Shown one piece after another: positions 25,687 to 33,912 of a stretch of 64,000 nt of DNA (position 1 is the first letter of the stretch; the number at the start of each line of letters is the position of its first letter). A program made the position numbers and the translations under genes. The notes beneath the pieces were generated by a model that was not told the DNA's origin, ran no database searches, and saw nothing but the letters and a program-made list of their open reading frames with translations. The stretch spans positions 62,001 through 126,000 of the forward strand of contig NZ_SMBZ01000001.1 of the NCBI RefSeq assembly GCF_004342685.1, read 5' to 3'. The DNA is from Sphingobacterium alimentarium. GTDB lineage: Bacteria > Bacteroidota > Bacteroidia > Sphingobacteriales > Sphingobacteriaceae.

Positions 25687-28305
25687 ATGAGGAATACGAT
25701 TATTGTTACGGTACTGTTGTTTGTTGGAGTCATTGCGGCATCGATATTTTATTTCCGCGATATCAATAAAGAACAACATAGTACCCTAAAACCCCTAAAA
25801 TATCTTCCAGACAATACGTATTTGATCGCCTCTATTAAGAATGACGAAATCACCGACAATATTTTTAAAGATTTTGATCTATTCGATGCCTTATTAGGTC
25901 ATCAAGAAATGGAGCTCATTAAAAGATATAAAAATCAAATTTTACGTCACGAGGCTCTATATGAATTCATTGAAGGCCAAGATGTATTTCTCTCTTTTCA
26001 TCCCCATGCGGACTCCTTACACATGCTATTTACGGTGCCTACCGCACAAAATATTAGTGAAAGTGACGTCAATAACTTAATGAATGCCTATAGCGCGAAC
26101 TACAAAATACAGACGATAGATACCTTAAGCGAAAGAATCACGGCTTTCAGCTTTGGTACGCCTGATACAACGCTATACGCCACATATTACCAGCAGGTAC
26201 TATTTGCTTCATATTCCAAAGACATTATACTCGCTGTGTTGAATAAATCTATCCCTAAACTTAGCGAAAAGCAGATCGATTACTTCATTCAACATAGTTC
26301 AAGGAATACGCCCCTGAGTGTGTTTTTCCCACATCAAAACTACAGTGCTGTAGTCAAACATTTCCAGCAGCGTGAAAAAGGAATATTTTCCGATCAATTT
26401 GTTGGATTACAGGGGCAGTCCGCGTGGAATATCAATTTCAAGCAAGATGCCCTTATGCTTACGGGTGAAAGTGAGGTGGATAATTCAAAAGGCAACTACA
26501 TTGCGCTTTTCCGCAATCAAACGAAGAAGACGCAGAGACTTTACAATTATTTCCCTTCCAATACAGCTGTATTCATGGAATACAGCATCAGCAATTACGC
26601 GAAATTTGAGGCCGACTTAAAACAATATTTTGAGGCGCGTGAAGAATTCAAAAAGCTTGAATCCACTTTTCAAAATCTAGCCGACAGCAGCTCGTCGATT
26701 GGTAAACTTTCTCATGTATTGCAGCATAATTTTGCCTTGGTCGAGCAAACGAATCAAGTGCATGTTGGATTCATCGGAATAGCAGATACCGCTCGGTGGA
26801 AGCATATTGAAAACCGGATCTTGGAACATGAAGGAGAGGATATTTTCCGATTCAGAAATGCGAATGTGCTGTATGCACTATATGGAGAAGTCTTTAAATA
26901 CCATACCCGTCCTTATGTAAGCCGTGTAGATGATGTAATGGTAGTTGCAAATTCGCGAAATGAACTTCAGAATTATATCAACAATTTTCGTCGCAAAGAT
27001 TTATTGACGGGAACATTAGGTTTCAAAAACTTTGAAAAACTGCAAGGGAATGAAGCCAATGTTACACTATTTGTGCACAACAAAAATTCTTTTTCCAAGA
27101 TTTTGTATTCTCTCCCCATTCATTACCAAAAGAAATTCAGAAATAAAGAGAATTACGGCTATCAAGATTTTTACTCCTGGTCATTGCAGTTGTCCGGTAA
27201 TAATGGAAACTTCTCTTCTCAAGTATATGCCTTATACAAAAGCAAAAATGCATTAGGAAGTACGCCAACATGGACTTATCAGCTGGAGGATAGAGCGATT
27301 ACGGCACCGTATGTATTCGAGCATTCGGACACCAGCCAGATGATTCTAATCCAAGAGTTGGATCACACACTACATGCTATACATCCTTCGGGAAACAAAC
27401 TATGGTCTACAATAATTGCAGGCCGTATTGTCGGAGAGATACAACAACTCGCTGACCGCAGTATCCTATTAGTTACGGACCGAAGTCGTCTATACCGCCT
27501 GGATACCAACGGCAAGAATCTGAAAGGTTTTTCGACTGGAATTCCGAATGAACCTCTATTCGAACCCACCCTATTCAATACCAATGATCAAGAAATTATT
27601 TTGGTGCCTACAGCGAATTCGATCTACGCCTATACCATGGAAGGCAATAGATACACAGACTGGGATTCAGAAAATATATCGCAGCGCATCACGACAAACT
27701 TAATTTTGACACAAAAAAACGAAGTGCTTTTTGGTACGGATAACGGCACGATAATCTGGCTGAATGACAAAGGAAAAACTACTTCGACAGAGAAAATCCC
27801 CTCCGATAGTAAAGTTCAATCTATTATGGACTTTTCAAACCTAAAAGTACAAGCTGTAGTGGATGATGGTTTGGTGTACCGCAGTAGAGAAGGAACTTCA
27901 CATGTCAGATGGGAATTAGAAGAGTTAAAGAACAAATTCTGGACAGGTTTCAGACAGATCTCCGGAAGAGCATTTCCAGAATTGATTTTATTAAATGAAA
28001 ATCAATTAAAAGTATATAACAATGAAGATTCACTGCAATTGCAGTTTGAGCATTATTTCACTCGAAATATAGACAACAAGCCGCAGTTTTTTAAGAATAG
28101 AACCTCCAATGACTATTTTATAGGTGTCGCTTCCAAGGCATCCAATCTGTTGTATCTTTTTGGTGACAATGGAGCGGTGCTGGATGGTTTTCCCGTAGAA
28201 GGTCAGCCTTTATTCTATTACGGAGGGATTAATTACAATAGCGAAACCTATCTTTTGTGTATGCGAAGAGATAAGAAATTGTATGCATTCAAGCATCAAA
28301 AATAA
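25687..28305 (+). CDS. Membrane-anchored protein with C-terminal PQQ-like propeller repeats (unknown function)
   Basis: 872 residues. A single N-terminal membrane segment (about 4-21) and then a large exported part. Residues about 35-530 look like a DUF3352-type domain (LKYLPDNTYLIASIKNDE, VFMEYSISNYAKFEADLKQY). From about 540 come repeated propeller-like blades: TLHAIHPSGNKLWSTII, RLYRLDTNGKNLKGF, SIYAYTMEGNRYTDWDS, TIIWLNDKGKTTSTEKI. This suggests a periplasmic scaffold or sensor, but no catalytic motif is seen. It is followed after 48 bases by the DHH phosphoesterase. I do not recognise a named family for the full protein. Confidence 0.8.
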   Translation: MRNTIIVTVLLFVGVIAASIFYFRDINKEQHSTLKPLKYLPDNTYLIASIKNDEITDNIFKDFDLFDALLGHQEMELIKRYKNQILRHEALYEFIEGQDVFLSFHPHADSLHMLFTVPTAQNISESDVNNLMNAYSANYKIQTIDTLSERITAFSFGTPDTTLYATYYQQVLFASYSKDIILAVLNKSIPKLSEKQIDYFIQHSSRNTPLSVFFPHQNYSAVVKHFQQREKGIFSDQFVGLQGQSAWNINFKQDALMLTGESEVDNSKGNYIALFRNQTKKTQRLYNYFPSNTAVFMEYSISNYAKFEADLKQYFEAREEFKKLESTFQNLADSSSSIGKLSHVLQHNFALVEQTNQVHVGFIGIADTARWKHIENRILEHEGEDIFRFRNANVLYALYGEVFKYHTRPYVSRVDDVMVVANSRNELQNYINNFRRKDLLTGTLGFKNFEKLQGNEANVTLFVHNKNSFSKILYSLPIHYQKKFRNKENYGYQDFYSWSLQLSGNNGNFSSQVYALYKSKNALGSTPTWTYQLEDRAITAPYVFEHSDTSQMILIQELDHTLHAIHPSGNKLWSTIIAGRIVGEIQQLADRSILLVTDRSRLYRLDTNGKNLKGFSTGIPNEPLFEPTLFNTNDQEIILVPTANSIYAYTMEGNRYTDWDSENISQRITTNLILTQKNEVLFGTDNGTIIWLNDKGKTTSTEKIPSDSKVQSIMDFSNLKVQAVVDDGLVYRSREGTSHVRWELEELKNKFWTGFRQISGRAFPELILLNENQLKVYNNEDSLQLQFEHYFTRNIDNKPQFFKNRTSNDYFIGVASKASNLLYLFGDNGAVLDGFPVEGQPLFYYGGINYNSETYLLCMRRDKKLYAFKHQK

Positions 28306-28337
28306 TTTGAGGTAGAAACTAATTATTTGTACGTTTG
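28306..28337 (+). promoter_or_regulatory. Promoter of the DHH phosphoesterase gene
   Basis: Best two-box Bacteroidota promoter in the window: TTTG at 28306-28309 (-33) and TACGTTTG at 28330-28337 (-7), separated by 20 bases. The predicted start lies about 10 bases before ATG 28354. It begins right after the stop codon of the preceding gene. Confidence 0.65.
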
Positions 28338-28353
28338 TATTCTTAATAAAGAT

Positions 28354-29364
28354 ATGTTACAAGGAGAAGAGAATTTACAATTACTGACCAAACCTACACG
28401 AATAGCCATTACTACACACCACAAACCCGATGGTGATGCACTGGGTTCTTCATTAGGATTATACCATTGGCTCAAAAAAAACAATCATGAGGTATCGATA
28501 GTGGTATCCTCTGATTTTCCTACATTTTTGGATTGGATGCCAGGCCGTCAGGATGTAATTTCTTATCCCGAAAACCCCGAATTGGCCGTAAAATTAATTG
28601 AAGAGGCGGCAATTATCTTTTGTCTTGATTATAGTGCTTTATCACGGACCAATATCTTGGAACCTATTATTGCTGCTGCTTCCGGCCAAAAATGGATGAT
28701 AGATCACCACTTAGATCCTGAAGATTTTGCGGACTTGATGTATTGGGATTCCAATGCTGCGGCTACCGCCCAATTAATCTATACTTTCATCGCGGAGAGA
28801 TGTCAATCTGCTGATCAAATCGATGCCGATATCGCGACTTGTCTGTATGCTGGCATTATGACCGACACAGGTTCGTTTCGTTTCCGCTCGACTACTTCCG
28901 CTGTGCATCATATCATAGCAAGCCTGATCGACGCCGGAGCACGCAATTGGGAGATTCATGAGCAAATCTATAATAGTTCGACCGAACGTCGCTTAAAATT
29001 TTTAGGCTATTGTTTATTGAATTGTTTGGAAGTCATTCCCGAATATAACACCGCGCTTTTTGCAATCTCGAAAGAAGATTTGGCTCAATTTCAAATCTCT
29101 ACGGGCGACACCGAAGGGTTAGTAAATTATGCCCTTTCGATCAAAGGTATCCGACTGGCAGCATTATTTGTTGACAGAACCGAATTAATTAAACTATCTT
29201 TGCGTTCGATTGGTGAAATCCCTTGTAATGAGATATGTAAGAAATATTTCAATGGCGGTGGACACTTAAATGCTTCAGGAGGCAGCTCCTCAGAAGAATT
29301 ATCATCGGTTGTAAATAAATTTAAATCAATTTTACCTGAATACTCAGAAATTTTAACACAGTAA
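28354..29364 (+). CDS. DHH/DHHA1 phosphoesterase, NrnA-type oligoribonuclease/pAp phosphatase
   Basis: Cleaves short oligonucleotides or 3'-phosphoadenosine 5'-phosphate, with Mn as cofactor. Metal ligands are visible in HHKPDGDALGSS (Asp26, Asp28), CLDYSAL, the DHH block IDHHLDPED (about 117-124) and the DHHA1 block FNGGGHLNASGG near the C-terminus. Start set at ATG 28354 (336 residues), which fits both the promoter and the homologue start; a TTG further upstream lies inside the -7 box. It is followed by the FKBP lipoprotein after 19 bases. Confidence 0.92.
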   Translation: MLQGEENLQLLTKPTRIAITTHHKPDGDALGSSLGLYHWLKKNNHEVSIVVSSDFPTFLDWMPGRQDVISYPENPELAVKLIEEAAIIFCLDYSALSRTNILEPIIAAASGQKWMIDHHLDPEDFADLMYWDSNAAATAQLIYTFIAERCQSADQIDADIATCLYAGIMTDTGSFRFRSTTSAVHHIIASLIDAGARNWEIHEQIYNSSTERRLKFLGYCLLNCLEVIPEYNTALFAISKEDLAQFQISTGDTEGLVNYALSIKGIRLAALFVDRTELIKLSLRSIGEIPCNEICKKYFNGGGHLNASGGSSSEELSSVVNKFKSILPEYSEILTQ

Positions 29365-29383
29365 ATAAGTATTAATCAATAAA

Positions 29384-30367
29384 ATGAAAAAATCATTATT
29401 TTTATTAGCTGCTGCAGTAGGTATTTTCACTACTTCATGCCAAAATTTTAAAAAAGGAGACGGTGGTCTTGAATACAAAATCGTAAAGGATGAAGGTGGT
29501 GCAAAAGCTGTAGATGGCGACCATTTGTTCGTGGACATGGTAGTTACTTCAGATAGAAATGACTCCCTAATCCAAAGCACATACGACTTAGGACTTCCTC
29601 AATACGTACAAATCGTACCGGATTCAATCCCTGGTAACTACAAAGGTAGCTACTCTTCTATGTTTAAACACTTAGGAGAAGGTGATAGCGCTATATTCCG
29701 TCTTAACTTGGATACCATGGCTGCAAAATCGGGTCAACCAAAACTTCCTATTGCAGATCATTACTTAACATTCACAGTAAAAGTTAGAAAACACTTCAAA
29801 AAAGCAGAGTTACCTGATTCGGTAGCACACGTGCAATTAGATAATTACTACAAAGAATTAATCGGTGGTTTGGAGAAAGCGGAAGCGGGTAAAATCGATA
29901 CTTACGTAAAATCAAACAAATTAGAGCCTAAAAAATCGGCTTCAGGTTTACAGTACGTAATTGAAAAGCAAGGTGAAGGCGCAAAACCAGCTATCGGTGA
30001 TACAGTAATGGTAAACTACACAGGTCGTCTAGTTCACGGAAAAGTTTTCGATACATCAGTGAAAGAAGTAGCGGATAAAGAAAACATTCCAGCGAATCCT
30101 ATGCGTACGTATGAGCCAATCAAATTTGCTCTAGGTGTTGATCCAGTTATCCCTGCTTGGGTAGAAGGTCTTCAATTATTGAACAAAGGTGGTAAAGCGA
30201 AATTAATTATCCCTTCTAGCTTAGCTTACGGTTCTAATGGTGCACCTCAAGGTGGTATCCCTCCGTACGCTCCACTTATTTTTGATGTAGAATTGGTAGA
30301 CATTATCAAAGGTCAAGCTCCAGTGGCTGGTGCTCCTACTCAGACACCGACACCTGTCCAACCATAA
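29384..30367 (+). CDS. FKBP-type peptidyl-prolyl isomerase lipoprotein
   Basis: 327-residue envelope lipoprotein (signal ending TTSC, Cys19) that would catalyse proline isomerisation during folding of exported proteins. The C-terminal FKBP domain (about 195-315) is complete: GDTVMVNYTGRLVHGKVFDTS, PVIPAWVEGLQLLNKGGKAK, SLAYGSNGAPQGGIPPYAPL, IFDVELVDI. Residues about 35-130 look like a second, degenerate FKBP domain (LFVDMVVTSDRNDSLIQST, GEGDSAIFRL). A Pro/Thr-rich tail ends the protein. It resembles GldI-type PPIases. Its GGT/AAA-rich codon use suggests high expression. A strong terminator follows. Confidence 0.93.
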   Translation: MKKSLFLLAAAVGIFTTSCQNFKKGDGGLEYKIVKDEGGAKAVDGDHLFVDMVVTSDRNDSLIQSTYDLGLPQYVQIVPDSIPGNYKGSYSSMFKHLGEGDSAIFRLNLDTMAAKSGQPKLPIADHYLTFTVKVRKHFKKAELPDSVAHVQLDNYYKELIGGLEKAEAGKIDTYVKSNKLEPKKSASGLQYVIEKQGEGAKPAIGDTVMVNYTGRLVHGKVFDTSVKEVADKENIPANPMRTYEPIKFALGVDPVIPAWVEGLQLLNKGGKAKLIIPSSLAYGSNGAPQGGIPPYAPLIFDVELVDIIKGQAPVAGAPTQTPTPVQP

Positions 30368-30424
30368 TCAAAAAACAATTAATATATAATATATTAACAA
30401 CAATATTATAAGATTAAAAATTAA

Positions 30425-30456
30425 AATACGATTTTGTTATCAAAATCGTATTTTTT
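30425..30456 (+). terminator. Terminator downstream of the FKBP gene
   Basis: Perfect 12-bp stem AATACGATTTTG / CAAAATCGTATT with a 4-base loop, followed by TTTTG. Confidence 0.9.
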
Positions 30457-30489
30457 GATTTTATAAGCCCTACTCTTTTGACAAATTAG

Positions 30490-30497
30490 TATTTTTG
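30490..30497 (+). promoter_or_regulatory. Putative -7 box of tatD
   Basis: TATTTTTG fits TAnnTTTG and ends 14 bases before the ATG at 30512, giving a leader of under 10 bases. The spacing to an upstream TTTG is not ideal. Confidence 0.4.
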
Positions 30498-30511
30498 TAG
30501 CAGAAATCATC

Positions 30512-31294
30512 ATGACAGTTCCAGTAGAAATCCTTACCGACACGCATACGCACATATATTATCACGTGGGCTCGCCTAAAATGCAAGAACAAATCGATAG
30601 ATGTGTGACTAATAATATACAACGTCTTTTCCTTCCTAACGTAGAAAGTGAATCTATCGCGCAGGTGATGGAAACCGTCAGTACCTATCCAAATATGTGT
30701 TACCCCATGCTTGGATTGCATCCTTGCAGCGTAAAGGAGAATTACAAAACGGAGCTTGATGAAATCGAAAAAGCAATAGCGCAACATAAAATTTATGCTA
30801 TTGGTGAAATAGGGATAGATTTATACTGGGATAAGAGCACATTGGAATGGCAAAAAGATGCTTTTCGCACACAAATCAATTGGGCCAAAGCATTAGGTCT
30901 TCCTATTGATATTCACTGTCGTGAAGCTTTTGATGAAATATTTGAGGTGTTGGAAGAGATGCAGGATGATAAGTTGTTTGGCATCTTTCATTGCTTTACA
31001 GGCACTTTAGAACAAGCAAATCGTGCAATTAATTTAGGCTTCAAATTGGGTATCGGAGGTGTAGTCACCTTCAAAAAAGCAGGTTTGGATCTTGTCGTTA
31101 AAGATCTCGATCTGAAGCATTTGGTGCTTGAAACGGACTCTCCTTATCTGGCCCCTTCGCCCTATCGAGGCAAGGAGAATGAAAGCGCGTATTTGCTACA
31201 TGTAGCTCAAAAAGTCGCGGACCTGCATGAGATTAGTATTGATGAAGTCGCAAGAATAACAACAAAGAATTCAAAACAAGTTTTTGGCATATAA
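30512..31294 (+). CDS. TatD-family metal-dependent hydrolase (3'-5' DNase type)
   Basis: TIM-barrel metal hydrolase of 260 residues. Metal ligands: DTHTHIYYHV near the N-terminus (His12, His14), Glu in AIGEIGIDLYWD, IDIHCREAF, FHCFTGT and LETDSPYLAPSPYRGKENE. The family acts on DNA ends in repair or decay. It lies 3 bases before the asparaginase gene, so the two are co-transcribed; the physiological link is not clear. Confidence 0.93.
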   Translation: MTVPVEILTDTHTHIYYHVGSPKMQEQIDRCVTNNIQRLFLPNVESESIAQVMETVSTYPNMCYPMLGLHPCSVKENYKTELDEIEKAIAQHKIYAIGEIGIDLYWDKSTLEWQKDAFRTQINWAKALGLPIDIHCREAFDEIFEVLEEMQDDKLFGIFHCFTGTLEQANRAINLGFKLGIGGVVTFKKAGLDLVVKDLDLKHLVLETDSPYLAPSPYRGKENESAYLLHVAQKVADLHEISIDEVARITTKNSKQVFGI

Positions 31295-31297
31295 AGC

Positions 31298-32314
31298 ATG
31301 AATATTTTCATCATATACACAGGTGGCACCATTGGGATGGTACAAGATGACACAGGCACATTTGTGCCCTTTGACTTCGAGTTGATCCAACGGAATCTGC
31401 CTGATTTAAGTCGGCTGAATTATCAATTGACAGTTCATTCCTTCAACCCTATCATCGATTCATCCAATATGAGTCCTGCTATATGGATAGAAATGGCGCA
31501 ACTGATTCGAGACAATTACGAAAATTATGATGGATTTGTCATACTCCATGGCTCGGATACGATGGCATTCTCAGCCTCTATTTTAAGCTTTCTGTTGGAA
31601 GGATTACAAAAACCCGTCGTATTTTCTGGCTCCCAATTGCCCATCGGCGAGATCCGTACGGATGCACGCGAAAATATGATGACTGCGCTAGAAATCGCCA
31701 GTGCCAAACATAATGGCAAAGCTGTTGTCCAAGAAGTTTGTATTTTATTCGACAATAAATTGTTTCGCGGCAATCGGTCATTTAAATACAATTCCGCCAA
31801 ATTTGAAGCATTCCGCTCCCCTAATTATCCCGTGCTTGCTGAAGCGGGCATTCATCTGAAGTATAATTTTGATGCCTTGGTGAATAATTCAGAGAAAGAA
31901 TTTATTTCTCATAATCATCTGGACAATAGAGTGGCTGTACTCAAATTATTCCCCGGAATCAGCCCCTCGACTATACAGGCTATATTGAATGCGGATGCAC
32001 GATCTATCGTCATGGAGACTTTTGGTTCGGGCAATACAACCACCGAAAAATGGTTTTTGGACTTGTTGAGCGACGCCATACGACAAGGCAAAAATATCCT
32101 TAACATCTCGCAATGTAAGGTGGGTTCAGTAGAATTAGGAAGATACGAAACGAGCCAAGGACTAAAAGCTATTGGCGTCCTCAACGGCTATGACATGACT
32201 TTCGAAGCTGCTGTAACCAAGCTCATGTACCTGCAAGGTGAATTAGCAGACCAAGATGCTGTAGCATACTGGGTCGAAAAGGATTTACGTGGTGAACTCA
32301 CAATTAATGACTAA
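31298..32314 (+). CDS. ansA: Type I (cytoplasmic) L-asparaginase
   Basis: Hydrolyses asparagine to aspartate and ammonia. Both catalytic threonines are in their motifs: Thr11 in YTGGTIGM and Thr88 in LHGSDTMAFSAS. SGSQLPIGEIRTDARENM and VLKLFPGISPSTIQAIL are typical of type I enzymes, and no signal peptide is present. 338 residues is the usual length. It is the second gene of the tatD operon. Confidence 0.94.
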   Translation: MNIFIIYTGGTIGMVQDDTGTFVPFDFELIQRNLPDLSRLNYQLTVHSFNPIIDSSNMSPAIWIEMAQLIRDNYENYDGFVILHGSDTMAFSASILSFLLEGLQKPVVFSGSQLPIGEIRTDARENMMTALEIASAKHNGKAVVQEVCILFDNKLFRGNRSFKYNSAKFEAFRSPNYPVLAEAGIHLKYNFDALVNNSEKEFISHNHLDNRVAVLKLFPGISPSTIQAILNADARSIVMETFGSGNTTTEKWFLDLLSDAIRQGKNILNISQCKVGSVELGRYETSQGLKAIGVLNGYDMTFEAAVTKLMYLQGELADQDAVAYWVEKDLRGELTIND

Positions 32315-32326
32315 CTGCTGAAATAA

Positions 32327-32364
32327 AAATAGAGGAATTTGCAAAAAAGCATTTTCCTCTATTT
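32327..32364. terminator. Terminator downstream of asparaginase
   Basis: Stem AAATAGAGGAA / TTCCTCTATTT (11 bp) with a 16-base loop and A/T-rich flanks on both sides, so it may also end transcripts of the decayed gene on the other strand. The rest of 32315-32445 shows nothing I can assign. Confidence 0.65.
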
Positions 32365-32445
32365 GAAAATCAATCACTATAAATCTGAACGCTATTTCAT
32401 TTTCATTATCCCAATTTTCATTTTTAGTGATTTGAAATCCCACCC

Positions 32446-33833
32446 CTACTCTACATCGTCGAGTAATTTACCTATAAATACTAATTGTATATTATTTTTT
32501 AAAGCACTGCTCAATCCTAAAGTTTTAATTATACCCGTATCGTCATATACTTCTACGGAGTACTGTATAGGTTTAGTCTCACTCAATAAACCCATAAATT
32601 GATTGAATACGATCTGCTTATTCAGTTGAAAATCATCTTCCACCTCCACACTGCTCTGATCTAATATTGGATTGACCATACTGCTGTTGAACGGGCTAAA
32701 AAAGAAAGGTTCATGCTCTTGCTTGATGACTATTTTTTAGATATGTGACAAATCCCAGGCGTCGGTAAATTCGATTTTAACCTGGCTATAGAGCCGCTGC
32801 AGCACAATGTTAGATGTCATGTTGCTATTGACTTCCAAATCGCCCATATAGCCATATATTTCAGCATGTCGATTCGAAAAAATAGTTACTGTGTACAGTT
32901 CATTTGCCGAGGATGCAGTATTCGGCAGTATTAATTCTTCCTCAGAACTATTCCATACAAAGAATACTTTATAATCTCCTGTGGGCAATTCCAATTCCAA
33001 AGAAGGGTTTTCTGCATCCTGTATTATTCCTTGTTTCGTGATCTCTGGGCGATCTACATGGAAGAGAAAATAATGCAATTTATTGACGACAAAAGATGTA
33101 TTGGACGTGGGTGCTGAGCCGATCAAATGGAGATTGTCAATACGAAGTGTGCCTGAATATTCATTATAAGCGCTTCCTGTACCTCGATCTCCTGCTTTCA
33201 TCCCCATTTTGAACCACAATTCATCACCCGAAGATTTAAACTCTCAAGATCATAAGTAAAAGAACTTTTGGAATTAGCTGCTACATTGACAAATTGATTC
33301 ACCAGCTCGATGGTCTGGTAGTTATCGCCTTCATCCAAACTGTAATAAAGCTCAAAATCCTTGGGGCCGGTGGCTGAGCCTGTGACGTCAAAACCGAGGC
33401 GTTTAATCGAAAGAACTTCTTTAATTGGAAATTTGATAAGTATCTCACGAGGCCCTAAGAAGTTGACAGCTTTGCCTGCAGCATATTCTTCATATACAAA
33501 GCCTGCCCCAAAACTTGTCGGTACGATTCCATTATTGACTGTAATGGATGGATTTGCATAGTTACTATACTTGATATCTGGAGTTAAGGTCTCATTGTTA
33601 AAACTCCAAAAGTTTCCCTTCGCTATATTTAGCCGGATTGGAAGCGTTAGCATAACGATTTGCTTTCGTTGAAGCGTTCTTCAGAAAACTTGTAGAAGCC
33701 TTAAAATTAGTAAACGTAAAATTTACTGGATAGACTATTTCATTCTGTTCATCGAGGCTGATATCTTTTTTACACGAAATAGCTAAAATAATAATAATGA
33801 AAGTCTATAACTGGTTAAGATAAGACGTTTCAT
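32446..33833 (-). pseudogene. Decayed FimB/Mfa2-like surface lipoprotein gene
   Basis: Reconstructing across frames from ATG 33833 gives one lipoprotein of about 460 residues: MKRLILTSY, then in another frame TFIIIILAISCKKDISLDEQ (lipobox AISC), then FNNETLTPDIKYSNYANPSI, then SSGDELWFKMGMKAGDRG and on to LVFIGKLLDDVE. Four lesions are visible: frameshifts near 33805, 33615 and 33225-33235, and an in-frame TAA at 32737-32739. The C-terminal part (VNKLHYFLFHVDRPEI, ELPTGDYKVFFVWNS, QRLYSQVKIEFTD) resembles fimbrial anchor proteins of the FimB/Mfa2 type; this family call is tentative. The short open frames in this stretch are fragments, not genes. Confidence 0.82.
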
Positions 33834-33912
33834 TATAATAATATCTTAGATGTTCATAAATATCGTGTTACATCTAAGATAATATTATTAACTATAAATA
33901 TCAAATATTGAT

